Source: JABFXX01 sp036489755 (lineage in GTDB: Bacteria > Myxococcota_A > Polyangia > Haliangiales > Haliangiaceae). From it: a DNA stretch of 64,000 nucleotides. The stretch is taken from the NCBI GenBank assembly GCA_036489755.1, contig DASXFD010000083.1, positions 62,001-126,000 on the forward strand. The letters are read 5' to 3'. The notes under the pieces were generated by a model, which saw nothing but the letters and a program-made list of their open reading frames with translations, was not told the DNA's origin and made no database searches. The position numbers were made by a program, and so were the translations under genes. Shown in pieces: positions 7,068 through 16,034 of this stretch. Each line of letters opens with the position of its first letter. Position 1 is the first letter of the stretch.

Positions 7068-8924
7068 ATGGACGAGCAACCGATCACGCTGCCGCGACCC
7101 AAAGTCGAGCCCGACTTCGAGATCTCGAGTCCAACGCGCGTGGCCGATGGCACGAAGACGCGGCTGGGTGCCGCGGCGCGCACGACGCTGCCGCCGCCGA
7201 TTCCGTCGGCCGCGCGTCGTACGAAGGCGAAGGCGACCATTCCGCCGCCGATCCCTGCCGCTGCGCTCGCCGCCAAGCCGCGCGGCACGACCGGAACGAT
7301 GCACCCCGCGCCGGCCGACGACGTGCCGGTCGATCCGATCATCGCGCCGCCGCCGCCATCGCAAGAGCCGTCGTCGAAGATCGCGGTCGCGGCCGACATC
7401 GACGTACCGATCGAGCACGACGAATCTCCCGACGTGGCGCTGCCGCCGTTGCCGCGGCCATCACAGGGCTGGCTCGCGACGACGACGCAGCCGCCGCCGA
7501 TGCGAACGGACGAGCCGCGCCGCAAGATCACGATCGCGCCGCAGAGCGCGAAGCCGATCGCGATGACCGACGAGCACGAGCACGACGACGAATCGCAGAC
7601 GCCGCTGCCGCCGCCGGCGCCGGAGCCGGATCTCGCCGATAGCTGGTTCGTGGACCAGTCGTCGCGCGTCGAGACGAGCGCGGTGAGCGACCTGTTCGCG
7701 CCATCGCCCGAGGACGACGCGCCGGTCAAAGACGCGAAGCCTGCGAAGGAGCCGAGCAAGCCGGCGATCGCGATCGCGCCCGCGCCTGTGCCGAAGAGGT
7801 CTGCGTTGCCCGCGCCGGCGATGCCCGTGCCGGCGATGCCCGCCCCGAGCGGCGCGAGCGAGCTGTTCGCGCGGCCGACCGCAGCCGACATCGAGACCAG
7901 CGCGATCGACGCCAGCGCGCCGGTCGATCTGTTCGCGTTGCCCGCGCCGCCGGCACCGCCGCCTGCGCCGATCGAAGAGCCGTCGACGAATTACTTCGAG
8001 CGGACCGCGACGTACAACAAGCGGCACCTCGCGGCCGTCGGCGTCGCGGCCGTGTGCGTCGCGGTGCTCGCCGCCGTGCTCGTGCGCGGTGCGCTCAAGC
8101 CAAGCAAGTTGGCGACGAACGTCGCGACCGCGTCGCACGCTGCGCCGGTTGCCCCGGTTGCCCCGGTTGAAACCGCGCCTGCGCCGACGCCGACCCCGGC
8201 CGAAACTGCGCCTGCGCCTGCTCCGGCTCCGGCACCCGCTGCCGTTGCCGAGGCTCCGGTCGCCGCGCCGGCTCCGGCCGCGCGCACGGTCGACGTTCCG
8301 ATCACGTCGGTGCCGTCGGGCGCGACGGTCACGCTCATCGAGAACGGCGTGCCGCGCGTCCTCGGCAAGACGCCATTGTTCGTGTCGCTCGATCGCGCGC
8401 AGGCGTACGACGTCGTCGTGGCGCTCGCCGGTCACCCGACGTCGATGCAGCACGTCGATGCGCACGTCACGTCGCAGGTCGCGGTTGCGTTTGACGGCTC
8501 TCACGCTGCGGCACGCGCGCCGGCTCCGGCCGAGGTCGCGGCGGCTGCGCCGGCTCCAGCCGCGCCGGCCGAGCACCATCACCATCACGTCGAGGCGCGC
8601 GTCGCCGCCGCCGATCCCGTGCCGAGCGCGCCGTCGCCGTCGTCGTCGCATCGGTCGTGGAACGTCGCGCCGGCTGCAAGGCCGGTCGCTGCCGAGACCG
8701 CGGGCGCCGCGAACGGTGTCTTGATGGTCGCGAGCAAGCCGCCGTGCGAGATCGTCATCGACGGTCACCCGACGAAGCTCGAGACGCCGCAGCGCTCGAT
8801 CGCGCTCGCGCCGGGCACGCACGCGGTCACGCTGATCAACGCGAAGATGCACATCAACAAGACCGTGCCGGTGCAGGTCGCGGCGAACAAGCCGACGAAG
8901 CTCATCCGCGACTTCACGCACTAA
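7068..8924 (+). CDS. PEGA-domain, proline/alanine-rich membrane protein
   Basis: A 618-aa protein with a long N-terminal cytoplasmic region (about 320 residues) of low complexity, rich in Pro, Ala, Asp and Glu and with repeated LPPPIP-like and PAPAMP motifs. A single membrane helix follows (LAAVGVAAVCVAVLAAVLV, about residues 323-341), then a periplasmic Pro/Ala linker and two PEGA-type modules: one around VPITSVPSGATVTLIENG and one at the C-terminus (LMVASKPPCEIVIDG). A His run (EHHHHHV) lies between the modules. PEGA domains are surface beta modules common in myxobacteria. The start is ATG 7068, preceded by GGGGAG about 8 bp upstream; an earlier in-frame ATG at 6963 lacks such a site. Function unknown; perhaps a trans-envelope tether. 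Confidence 0.75.
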   Translation: MDEQPITLPRPKVEPDFEISSPTRVADGTKTRLGAAARTTLPPPIPSAARRTKAKATIPPPIPAAALAAKPRGTTGTMHPAPADDVPVDPIIAPPPPSQEPSSKIAVAADIDVPIEHDESPDVALPPLPRPSQGWLATTTQPPPMRTDEPRRKITIAPQSAKPIAMTDEHEHDDESQTPLPPPAPEPDLADSWFVDQSSRVETSAVSDLFAPSPEDDAPVKDAKPAKEPSKPAIAIAPAPVPKRSALPAPAMPVPAMPAPSGASELFARPTAADIETSAIDASAPVDLFALPAPPAPPPAPIEEPSTNYFERTATYNKRHLAAVGVAAVCVAVLAAVLVRGALKPSKLATNVATASHAAPVAPVAPVETAPAPTPTPAETAPAPAPAPAPAAVAEAPVAAPAPAARTVDVPITSVPSGATVTLIENGVPRVLGKTPLFVSLDRAQAYDVVVALAGHPTSMQHVDAHVTSQVAVAFDGSHAAARAPAPAEVAAAAPAPAAPAEHHHHHVEARVAAADPVPSAPSPSSSHRSWNVAPAARPVAAETAGAANGVLMVASKPPCEIVIDGHPTKLETPQRSIALAPGTHAVTLINAKMHINKTVPVQVAANKPTKLIRDFTH

Positions 8925-8929
8925 GCACT

Positions 8930-9127
8930 TCAATAGTGCGGCGGCTTGTCGTTCGCCGGGCCGAGTGGCACCTCCGGCGAGCGCACCGTTTGCTTGAGCG
9001 CGGCGAGCTCGCGATCGGTCTTGTCGAGCTTGTCGCCGAAAGCCCGGACGAGGGCGTCGAGCTCGCGGATCAGTCGCTCTTGATAAGCGAGCTTGATCTC
9101 GAGATCGAGGAAGCGATCGTCGTCCAT
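8930..9127 (-). CDS. slyX: SlyX family protein
   Basis: A 65-aa coiled-coil protein of the SlyX family, whose function is unknown. It has the typical layout: an opening acidic helix DRFLDLEIKLAYQERLIREL, a second helix GDKLDKTDRELAALKQTV, and a short Pro-rich tail ending KPPHY, which closely resembles E. coli SlyX. The start is ATG 9127; longer readings of the frame run across an unlikely stretch antisense to the next gene. It lies 5 bp from the end of the PEGA gene on the other strand. Confidence 0.85.
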   Translation of the reverse strand: MDDDRFLDLEIKLAYQERLIRELDALVRAFGDKLDKTDRELAALKQTVRSPEVPLGPANDKPPHY

Positions 9128-9210
9128 GCGTCGACGATACGTGAGCGTCGCTTCCGATAGAAGCCATTCACGGTTGTTCGCGGCGTGAGCCGGCTGACTC
9201 ACGTGGGTGC

Positions 9211-9256
9211 ATTCCCTCCCTAGCCAAGCGCACGCGAAACGTGCAGAAAAGAGATC
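9211..9256 (+). repeat. Duplicated leader, copy A
   Basis: The bases just upstream of the first PilZ-like gene begin ATTCCCTCCCT and continue with a purine-rich, CAAGCGC-containing stretch up to the start codon. A clearly related block lies directly before the second PilZ-like gene (9897-9941). The duplication that made the gene pair therefore took the leader with it. Confidence 0.6.
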
Positions 9257-9811
9257 GTGGAGCATCCGATCATCATTCGCGTGCTCACGCGATGCACCAG
9301 CGCCGAGCAGTTCGTGTCGTCGTTTCGCCGCTACTCGACGGACACGTCGATCTTCGTGCCGACGGCCGAGCAGCGGAACGTGGGCACGCCCGTCGAGCTG
9401 TCGATGCGGCTCGCCGACGAGACCGTCGTGATCTCGGCGCACGGCCAGATCGCACGGCGTCACGAGACCGCCGACAATCCGTTCCGCAAGCCGGGCATCG
9501 AGATCATGCTCTTGGACCTCACGCCCGACAGCAAGGTGATGTTCGAGCACATGCGTGCGGCGCTCGTCGAAAACGACGACACCGCGCCGATGGACGTGCG
9601 CGAGACGGTGCCCGGCGTGGTGCCACTCGCGCCGCCGGCGCACGGCGCTCAGCCAACGGATCCATTCGAGCGCGTCGCGATGGTCGCGCTCGATCGCCAG
9701 TCGGGCCGGCCGACGACGACGCGCTTGCAAGCGCTCCGCGGTCACGTCGTGAAGAGCGTGCGTGGCGTGCGGTGGTGGCTGTGGCGCCGCTCGCGATCGT
9801 CGCGAGCGTGA
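9257..9811 (+). CDS. PilZ-like domain protein, paralogue 1
   Basis: This 184-aa protein has a compact beta domain (residues 1 to about 100) resembling the PilZ-like domains that are abundant in myxobacteria. The line SSFRRYSTDTSIFVPT aligns in spirit with the NxSxGGIFIxT segment of PilZ, followed by GTPVELSMRL and a closing strand GIEIMLLDL. The c-di-GMP-binding RxxxR and D/NxSxxG motifs are not intact, so nucleotide binding is doubtful. The C-terminus carries a strongly basic tryptophan-containing tail, SVRGVRWWLWRR, shared with the neighbouring paralogue and possibly a membrane or nucleic-acid contact. The start is GTG 9257. Confidence 0.65.
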   Translation: MEHPIIIRVLTRCTSAEQFVSSFRRYSTDTSIFVPTAEQRNVGTPVELSMRLADETVVISAHGQIARRHETADNPFRKPGIEIMLLDLTPDSKVMFEHMRAALVENDDTAPMDVRETVPGVVPLAPPAHGAQPTDPFERVAMVALDRQSGRPTTTRLQALRGHVVKSVRGVRWWLWRRSRSSRA

Positions 9812-9896
9812 GACGACCTAACGCAAAAGGCGCCGGGTTGGTGAGCTGCGTGACGCGTGCATTTGCATGGGAACTGCCACCGCACAGCGGCGACGA

Positions 9897-9941
9897 ATTC
9901 CCTCCCTGGTCAAGCGCGCGCGGAAGGCGCATGAAAGATCC
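9897..9941 (+). repeat. Duplicated leader, copy B
   Basis: This is the second copy of the leader block seen at 9211-9256. ATTCCCTCCCT is identical, and the following CAAGCGC-containing purine-rich stretch differs at scattered positions. The copies align so that the GTG start of paralogue 1 corresponds to the second codon (GTG) of paralogue 2. Confidence 0.6.
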
Positions 9942-10859
9942 ATGGTGGAACGCTCGCTCGTGCTGCGCGTGCTGACGCGCTGCTCTAACGTCGACCAGTT
10001 CGTGTCGACGTTTCGCAGGTTCTCGACCGACAACGCGCTGTTCGTGCCTACGAGCAACCAGCGCGGCGTCGGCGCCGAGACCGATTTTTCGATCCGGCTC
10101 GTCGATGGCATCGAGGTGCTCGCCGGCAACGGCGAGATCGTCGAGAGCCACGACACCGCGCGCAACCCGTTCGGCAAGCCCGGCATCCTGATCGATATCC
10201 GCCGCCTCAGCGACGCGAGTCGGACCGTGTTCGATCGCATGCGCGCGCCGGCGCCCTCGGCGGCGGTGCCCGACCTCGTGCCGATCGCCGGGACCAACAA
10301 GATCGCTGCGCCGCGTGCCGTGCTCGCCGACATGCTGAGGCCGACGACGGAAATGGCGCCGCTGTTCGCCGAGGCAATTCTGCCGGTCGTCGAGCGCACG
10401 CCGGGCTCGCCGATCATCGTGCCCGCGAACCCGCTCGTCGGCGAGACCGGCGGCTCGCTCGACGCGTTTGTCGATCAAGCCATGTGCGAGTGCCTCGGCG
10501 AGGACGACACCGCGCCGGTCGAGATCCGCGATTCGCGCCCTCCGATGGCGACCGTGCTCGGCGTCGCGCCGCTCGCGCCGGCGACGACCGTCGTCGCGCC
10601 GTTCGTCAACGACACACCGATCCCGTGGCCGCGCGCGTCGCAGGTCTCGATGAGCGAGGCGGCGATCGTCGCCTCGACCGCGCCGCCGATCTTGGATCGG
10701 CCCGAGCGCACCGCGATCGTCGCGCTCGATCGATCGTCGGGCGTGCCGAAGCTCGGCGCGTGGGAGGCACTGTGCGCCCGGCTCGCGCGCAGCATTCGCG
10801 GCGTGCGGTGGTGGCTGCGCAAGCGGCGGACGACGGCGCAGGTTCGCGCGCGCAACTAA
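9942..10859 (+). CDS. PilZ-like domain protein, paralogue 2
   Basis: A 305-aa tandem paralogue of the preceding gene. The N-terminal domain keeps the same order (VLRVLTRCS, FRRFSTDNALFVPT, KPGILIDIR) and the C-terminus keeps the basic tail SIRGVRWWLRKRR. Between them is about 120 residues of extra Pro/Ala/Val-rich sequence, including VAPLAPATTVVAPF, that paralogue 1 lacks apart from a short VVPLAPPA. As in paralogue 1, canonical c-di-GMP-binding residues are not seen. ATG 9942 is preferred over an in-frame start at 9867 because it matches the paralogue alignment. The stop overlaps the next, convergent gene by 4 bp. Confidence 0.65.
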   Translation: MVERSLVLRVLTRCSNVDQFVSTFRRFSTDNALFVPTSNQRGVGAETDFSIRLVDGIEVLAGNGEIVESHDTARNPFGKPGILIDIRRLSDASRTVFDRMRAPAPSAAVPDLVPIAGTNKIAAPRAVLADMLRPTTEMAPLFAEAILPVVERTPGSPIIVPANPLVGETGGSLDAFVDQAMCECLGEDDTAPVEIRDSRPPMATVLGVAPLAPATTVVAPFVNDTPIPWPRASQVSMSEAAIVASTAPPILDRPERTAIVALDRSSGVPKLGAWEALCARLARSIRGVRWWLRKRRTTAQVRARN

Positions 10860-12010
10860 CGGCCGCGGATCGCGTGCAGGCACTGCTGCAGCGGCAGCTT
10901 TGCGGTCGCGTCGATCGCGTCGAGCTGGTGATCGAGGCCGGCGTCGAACGTGAACGACGTGCGCATGACCGTCATCGCGGCGCGCACTTCGGCGAGTAAC
11001 TTGGCGTCGCATTCGGACGACAGCAGCTGCGCCTGCAGTGCGGCGGTCGCGAGCGTCGCGGCGTAGGGATTCGGCAGCGCGCCGCGCGCCCAATCGAATT
11101 CGACGTACCACCCGGAATACGTGGTCGCGCCGCTCGGCCACGCGGTGAGTGCATTCTGCAGAATCTTTGTCTGGAGCTTCGTGTCGCCGCCGCAAGATTC
11201 GATGTCGACCGAGCAGCCGACATCGCGGTCGAGCGCGACGCACGTCGAATCCGGCGCGATCACGTGCGCGCCGATCGCGGTCGTCTGATACGGGGTCGCG
11301 ATGCGGTGCAGGCGCTTCGCGAGATCCGGCGCGTCGTCGCTCGCGATCGCGATCCCGCGCGCGAGCCGATGGCACGTCGCGGCATCGCTTTGGTCGGTCG
11401 AGTGAAGCGAGACCTCGTTCATCGCGCGCGCCTCGTCGAGCTCGCCGACCTCGACGTACGACGCCGCGAGGAGATCGAACGCGCTCCGCGAGCTCAGGTG
11501 CGCGCGCATCAACGCGCCCTCGGCGGCATCCGCCGAGACGTGGACGAGCCGGCGCGCGACATCGGGCGCGATCGCACTCGCGATGCCGCGAATGCTCGAG
11601 CTCTGCAGTAGGCCCAGCTGATAGACCGCGTCGTCGATGTCCTCGGTGCACCACGCGTTCAAGTACGCGATGAGGTCCTGATCCGTCGCGCGATGGCCGA
11701 ACTGCACGCCGCGCGCGCACAGCTGGCGCCACGTGACGCCCGGATCGGCGAGCGCGCCGGCGATGTCGAAGCTCGGCTCGTCCTCGGGATGCTCGTTGAA
11801 GCCGAGCGGCCACCGCGCCACGAGGTCGAGGTCCGACGATGCTGGAGGTGGTGGCCGCGGCATCGCGATGCTCCCCGGCGGCGGCTCCGCGATCGCCGCT
11901 TCGTGCGGCTCGGTCGACATCGGCGGCTCGGCGGGCGGCGGCCCCAGCGGCTCCGGCGCGGCATGCCCGCCGCACCCCGCGATCGCCACCACCGCGACGA
12001 GCTTCATCAT
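10856..12010 (-). CDS. Hypothetical lipoprotein, helical
   Basis: A 384-aa protein with a very short signal peptide (MMKLVAVVAIAGCGG) whose lipobox puts the acylated Cys at residue 13. A Pro/Glu-rich linker follows to about residue 55, then a mostly alpha-helical domain with tetratricopeptide-like phrases such as AFDLLAASYVEVGELDEARAM. Several Cys residues near VGCSVDIESCGG suggest disulfides outside the cytoplasm. No enzyme motif is visible. The start codon overlaps the stop of the upstream UbiB-type gene (ATGA), so the two are co-transcribed. The next in-frame codon is also ATG (12007). Confidence 0.68.
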   Translation of the reverse strand: MMKLVAVVAIAGCGGHAAPEPLGPPPAEPPMSTEPHEAAIAEPPPGSIAMPRPPPPASSDLDLVARWPLGFNEHPEDEPSFDIAGALADPGVTWRQLCARGVQFGHRATDQDLIAYLNAWCTEDIDDAVYQLGLLQSSSIRGIASAIAPDVARRLVHVSADAAEGALMRAHLSSRSAFDLLAASYVEVGELDEARAMNEVSLHSTDQSDAATCHRLARGIAIASDDAPDLAKRLHRIATPYQTTAIGAHVIAPDSTCVALDRDVGCSVDIESCGGDTKLQTKILQNALTAWPSGATTYSGWYVEFDWARGALPNPYAATLATAALQAQLLSSECDAKLLAEVRAAMTVMRTSFTFDAGLDHQLDAIDATAKLPLQQCLHAIRGR

Positions 12011-13329
12011 GCGCTCGCCGCTCGCTTCGCTTCGGCCGTATCCGGCACGCGCTCGTTGCGCTTGATGAGGATCGGAATCAGGTACTGCGCGAGCGCCGCG
12101 AACACGTTGTGCTCGGGCTCGAGCATCTTGCCGATGCCCTGCGCGGTGATCAGCGCGACCAGCACCATCATCATGTCGGTGACCGGGCGCACGCGGTGCT
12201 TGCGGCCGAGCTCGAACAGCGCGCCGATCAGCTCGCCGTACTCGAGCTTCGCGGTGTCCTTCGCGCGAAACTCCACCGCGAACGCCTCGACGTCGCGCTT
12301 GAGCGCGGTCCAGTCGACGTCGCCCAGGTACGTGTGGAAGCGGCGCAGGTGCGCGACGATGTCGTCGGGCGAGCCCATCGCGATGCACTTCGAGATGTCG
12401 ATGAACTGCGCGAGCACGTCGCCTTCGAGGTGCTTCGCGAGCCCGGCGTCGAAGATCACGAGCTGGCCGCCGTCTTGGACGACCATGTTGCCGGGGTGCA
12501 GGTCGGCGTGCACGAAGCCGTCTTCGAAGCACATCTTGAGCATCGTCGTGCGGACCGTCTCGGCGAGCTTCGGAAACTTGCCGCGCGGCAGCGTGTCGAT
12601 CTTCGCGCCGCGCACGAACTCCATGGTGAGCACGCGGCTGCTCGACATCTCCTCGATCACGAGCGGGAACGACACGTTCGCGACGCCGGCGAAGTTCGCG
12701 CGAAACCGCGCGTAGTTCATGGCTTCGAGCTTGAGGTCGGTCTGATCGTGGATCGCCTCGACGAAGTGACGCGTGTGGTCGACCGGATCGTTCGCGCGGA
12801 TGCTCGGCACGATCGCGGCGATGCGCGCGAGCCCGATCAGCATCACGGCGTCGCGCTCGACCTGGCGGCGCACTCCCGGCCGCAAGACTTTGACGGCGAC
12901 CTCGCGGCCATCGTGGAGCCGCGCGCGGTGGACCTGCGCGACGCTCGCCGCGGCGACCGGCCGTTCGTCGAATTCGGCGAACAGCTCGGCGATCGACTTG
13001 CCGAGATCGCCCTCGACCAGCACGCGCACGCGGCGAAACCCGAACGGCGGCAGCTGGTCTTGCAACCGGCGCAGCTGGTCGATGATCTCGGGCGGAAATA
13101 GGTCCGGCCGCGTGCTCATGACCTGGCCGAGCTTGATGAAGGTCGCGCCGAGCACGGACATGGTCACGCGTAGCGTCCAGCCACGCAGGTGCGCGAGCGC
13201 GCGCGGCCGCCGCGGGCCCCACACGAACACGAAGATGCCGAGCCGCGCGAGCCCGTACGCGAGCCCCGCGACCGCGAGCACGATCGCGAGGAACACGAAG
13301 TGGACGAAGTTGCCCGGCCATCGCAGCAC
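12007..13329 (-). CDS. UbiB/ABC1 (AarF) family atypical kinase
   Basis: A 440-aa member of the ABC1/ADCK/UbiB family of atypical protein-like kinases, which support quinone biosynthesis or lipid homeostasis at membranes. The family's KxGQ motif reads FIKLGQVMSTRPD (about residues 65-77), the Ala-rich nucleotide loop AAASVAQVH lies near residues 127-135, the lysine is in VAVKVLRPG, the catalytic loop reads GFVHADLHPGNM and the metal motif is FDAG (usually FDxG). One N-terminal hydrophobic segment (about residues 10-35) may anchor it. No ubiquinone genes lie alongside, so its pathway is open. I take GTG 13329 as the start; other starts are possible. Confidence 0.88.
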   Translation of the reverse strand: MLRWPGNFVHFVFLAIVLAVAGLAYGLARLGIFVFVWGPRRPRALAHLRGWTLRVTMSVLGATFIKLGQVMSTRPDLFPPEIIDQLRRLQDQLPPFGFRRVRVLVEGDLGKSIAELFAEFDERPVAAASVAQVHRARLHDGREVAVKVLRPGVRRQVERDAVMLIGLARIAAIVPSIRANDPVDHTRHFVEAIHDQTDLKLEAMNYARFRANFAGVANVSFPLVIEEMSSSRVLTMEFVRGAKIDTLPRGKFPKLAETVRTTMLKMCFEDGFVHADLHPGNMVVQDGGQLVIFDAGLAKHLEGDVLAQFIDISKCIAMGSPDDIVAHLRRFHTYLGDVDWTALKRDVEAFAVEFRAKDTAKLEYGELIGALFELGRKHRVRPVTDMMMVLVALITAQGIGKMLEPEHNVFAALAQYLIPILIKRNERVPDTAEAKRAASA

Positions 13330-13437
13330 GTCCCGTACATGCTACCCGAGCGCAGCCGCCCGTGTGACGTCCCCGCACGCACTGCGGTCGGGCTTTCGTA
13401 GGGTTAAACCGGCCCGCGACTTGCGTGGGCAACGGCC

Positions 13438-13977
13438 ATGAACGAGTTCAAGAGCGACATCGAAGCGATCCGCAAGCGCGCGCGGGAGAAGATGAACCAA
13501 GGCCCGATCACCGAGGCCTACAAGGCCGACGTCAAGCGCGTGATCTCGGTGCTCAACGAGGTGCTCGCGACCGAGATCGTGTGCACGCTTCGCTACAAGA
13601 ACCACTACTACACGGCGAAGGGCATCAACTCCGACGCCATCAAGCAGGAGTTCCTCGAGCACGCCAAGGACGAAGAGGGCCACGCCGACATGGTGGCCGA
13701 GCGCATCAACGAGCTCGGTGGCGATCCCGACTACAACCCGGCGACGCTGACCAAGCGCTCGCACTCGCAATACGAGGTCGCGGAGTCGCTCGAGGACATG
13801 CTGCGCGAGGATCTGATCGCCGAACGCATCGCGGTCGAGACCTACAGCGAGATCGCACGCTGGCTCGGCACCAACGACATCACGACCCGCCGCGTGATCG
13901 AGAACATCCTCGCAAAAGAAGAAGAGCACGCGAACGACATGCACGACCTGCTCGAGCGAGTCGGCTCGAAAAAGTAG
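13438..13977 (+). CDS. Bacterioferritin-like ferritin superfamily protein
   Basis: A 179-aa four-helix-bundle protein. Iron-ligand signatures of the ferritin superfamily are visible: Glu in ATEIVCTLRYKNH (helix A), EFLEHAKDEEGHADM with ExxH in helix B, and AERIAVETYSEI plus KEEEHANDM in helices C and D. It most resembles bacterioferritin/Dps-type proteins that oxidise and store iron in the cytoplasm; there is no clear haem-ligand Met context that would make it a classical Bfr. It diverges from the UbiB-type gene over a 108-bp gap, where GGTTAAACC (13402-13410) is a small palindrome that could include a -10 region. The start is ATG 13438. Confidence 0.82.
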   Translation: MNEFKSDIEAIRKRAREKMNQGPITEAYKADVKRVISVLNEVLATEIVCTLRYKNHYYTAKGINSDAIKQEFLEHAKDEEGHADMVAERINELGGDPDYNPATLTKRSHSQYEVAESLEDMLREDLIAERIAVETYSEIARWLGTNDITTRRVIENILAKEEEHANDMHDLLERVGSKK

Positions 13978-15630
13978 CTACAAGATCGGCGAGTCGTCGC
14001 CGAGCATCGCGCGCCGGATCACGCTCATCGGTTCCGGCGCGTGTGCCAGGAACTCGTCGTGGAACTCACACAGCGTCGCGCTGGGATGCTTCGCCATCCA
14101 GTCGGTGCGCAGCTTCATGATCGCGAGCTTGCCGACGGTGTAGCTCAGGAACATCGGATCGAACGTGCCGCGCACGGCCTGCTGGTGCGCGTTGCCGGGA
14201 TCCTGAAACGCCTTGCCCGTGAACAGCGCTTCGGCCTGCTCGACGGTCATGCCGCCGGTGTGCTCGCCGATCGCGACGACGAAGCGCACGTCGCGGAGCA
14301 GCGCCTCGGTGAGCTGGCCGATATGCGCCTGCGGCGTATGACCGCCCGCGCCCTCGTCGTACATCATCTGCTCCGCGTAGTGCGCCCAGCCTTCGCCGGT
14401 CATGTACGAGCCGAGCATCTGCGTGGCGCGCGACGGGTTGCGCCGCTGGTGCAGCGCTTGGATGAAGTGGCCGGGATAGACCTCGTGCGCGGTCGTGAAC
14501 AGCAGATTTCCGCGCGGCATCAGGTACGCGCGCTGCTCCTCGGGCGGCCACGTCGGGTCGGGCGGCGAGATGTAATAGAAGTAGGGCAGCTTCGCGTGCT
14601 CGAACGGCCCGGGGCCATCCATGAACGCGGCGTTCCAGCGCTGGAATGCCGGCGACGCGCGGACCTCGCACGTCTCGTCGGGAGGCACCGTGACGATGTG
14701 ATGATCGATCAAGAACTGGCGCAGCTGCGCGGCTTGCTCGGTCGCGGCCGCGAGCGTGTCGGTCGGGCGATCGTCGGCGAGCGCCGCGACGACCTCGGCC
14801 GGCGTCTTGTTCGGATCGATCTGCTTTGCGGCCTCGGCAAGCGCCTGCGTGTCGCGCGCGAGCGTGTCGTCGGCGAGCTTCTGCAGCGCGGGCAGCGTGA
14901 TCGTGAAGCCTTCGTCGGCGGCGAGCATGCCGAGGAACTTGTCCTTGCCGAGCGCGTACGCGGTCGTGCCGTGCGGGGCTTGCTGTTCGAGCCACGCGAC
15001 CTGATCGGCCAGCGCGCTCTTGCACGTCGCGAGCGCCGGCTGGTCGCCGAGTTGCTCGCGCGCGTCGTGGTCGACGAAGTCGATCGTGCCCTTCGTCATG
15101 AGCAGCGCGATATCGATCCACGTGCGCGGCATCGGCAGCCGGAGGTTCTTGCGCGCTTGGTCGAGGTACGCGGGCAGGGCGTTGCATACCTTCGCGAACG
15201 CGGCGGCGCGCTGCGCGACCGGCGCGTACGGCCGCACGACATAGCTGTCGAGCCCGAAGCTGGCGTAGCGCAGCGGGTTCGTGTGCGGATCGTCGAGCTC
15301 CTCGCGATCGAAGAGGTCGTTGCGCAGCGCGACCTCGAGCGTATCGAGCGTCTCGCGCTGCTTCGGCGCGAGCGTCTTGACGTCGATCGCCTCGAGCGCG
15401 GCCAGGTTCGAGCGCGTGCGCACGAGGTCGGTCGTGAGGGCGGCCGGTGAGATGTCGGGCAGCTGGCCGTCGCGGTCGTGCAGCCCGAGGCCGACGGCGC
15501 GCATCGGGTCGTTCGCGAGCATGTCGTCGAGGACCTGGTTGACGAGCGCGTCGAAATCAGCGGGCTTCGGTGCCGCCGGCGGCGGCGACGAGCAAGCTGC
15601 CACCGCAGCGAGCGAGATCCATCTGCGCAT
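13978..15630 (-). CDS. DUF885 family metallopeptidase-like lipoprotein
   Basis: A 550-aa protein with an N-terminal signal ending in an AVAAC lipobox (about residue 13). It belongs to DUF885, a family I recall as thermolysin-like/M32-like zinc proteins. The key motif HEVYPGH is present (TAHEVYPGHFIQA), followed about 35 residues on by EGWAHYAEQMM, where Glu is the expected third ligand. Length fits the family (550-600 aa). The likely location is the periplasmic face or outer membrane, and the likely activity is peptide hydrolysis, though few family members are characterised. The ATG at 15630 gives the signal peptide. The gene ends directly against the convergent bacterioferritin-like gene. 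Confidence 0.82.
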   Translation of the reverse strand: MRRWISLAAVAACSSPPPAAPKPADFDALVNQVLDDMLANDPMRAVGLGLHDRDGQLPDISPAALTTDLVRTRSNLAALEAIDVKTLAPKQRETLDTLEVALRNDLFDREELDDPHTNPLRYASFGLDSYVVRPYAPVAQRAAAFAKVCNALPAYLDQARKNLRLPMPRTWIDIALLMTKGTIDFVDHDAREQLGDQPALATCKSALADQVAWLEQQAPHGTTAYALGKDKFLGMLAADEGFTITLPALQKLADDTLARDTQALAEAAKQIDPNKTPAEVVAALADDRPTDTLAAATEQAAQLRQFLIDHHIVTVPPDETCEVRASPAFQRWNAAFMDGPGPFEHAKLPYFYYISPPDPTWPPEEQRAYLMPRGNLLFTTAHEVYPGHFIQALHQRRNPSRATQMLGSYMTGEGWAHYAEQMMYDEGAGGHTPQAHIGQLTEALLRDVRFVVAIGEHTGGMTVEQAEALFTGKAFQDPGNAHQQAVRGTFDPMFLSYTVGKLAIMKLRTDWMAKHPSATLCEFHDEFLAHAPEPMSVIRRAMLGDDSPIL

Positions 15631-15647
15631 GCGCGGACGGTATCTCG

Positions 15648-16034
15648 TCAGCGGCGGTCGCGCACCATCATGTCGGGCGCGTCGGCGAAACCGAGCGTTG
15701 CGTAGAACGCTGCGGAGTCGCGCCGCGTGTGCAGCACGAACTTGATGCCGTCGCGGCCGCCGGTCAGCTTCGCCATCAGCATCCGGCCGATGCCTCGCCG
15801 GCGATACGCCGCGTCGACCATCACCGAGCTGACGTAGCCGGTGGTCACACCGTCGGAGATCGCGCGCGCGAAGCCGACGAGCCGAGCGCCGTCGTACGCG
15901 TGCGCGATCCAGCGCGAGCCGGCGAGCTGCGCGGCGATCGTATCGTGCGACAGCGGGCTGAACTCGCAGCTCGCGCGCAGTGCCGCGATCGCGGCAATGT
16001 CGACGTCGGGCCCTTCGCGCAGCGCGATCGTCAC
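15648..16034 (-). CDS. GNAT family N-acetyltransferase
   Basis: A compact 128-aa GCN5-related acetyltransferase. The acetyl-CoA-binding motif A reads VMVDAAYRRRGIGRMLM, with the R/QxxGxG/A loop, and the C-terminal motif B region has FYATLGFADAP, the usual AxxxYxxxGF-like ending. The acceptor (small molecule or protein) is unknown. The GTG start at 16034 overlaps the stop of the methyltransferase gene by 4 bp, so the two are translated from one message. Confidence 0.82.
   Translation of the reverse strand: MTIALREGPDVDIAAIAALRASCEFSPLSHDTIAAQLAGSRWIAHAYDGARLVGFARAISDGVTTGYVSSVMVDAAYRRRGIGRMLMAKLTGGRDGIKFVLHTRRDSAAFYATLGFADAPDMMVRDRR

Noticed and set aside
8143..8290. Short GCCCCGGTT and Pro-Ala codon repeats as a possible CRISPR or satellite
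   Set aside because: They are in frame inside the PEGA protein linker and encode PVAPVAP/APAPAP; there are no spacers.
8569..8592. His run (HHHHH) as a sign of vector or tag contamination
   Set aside because: It is inside a natural Ala/Pro linker with host codon use and in the middle of the protein; nothing else suggests a construct.
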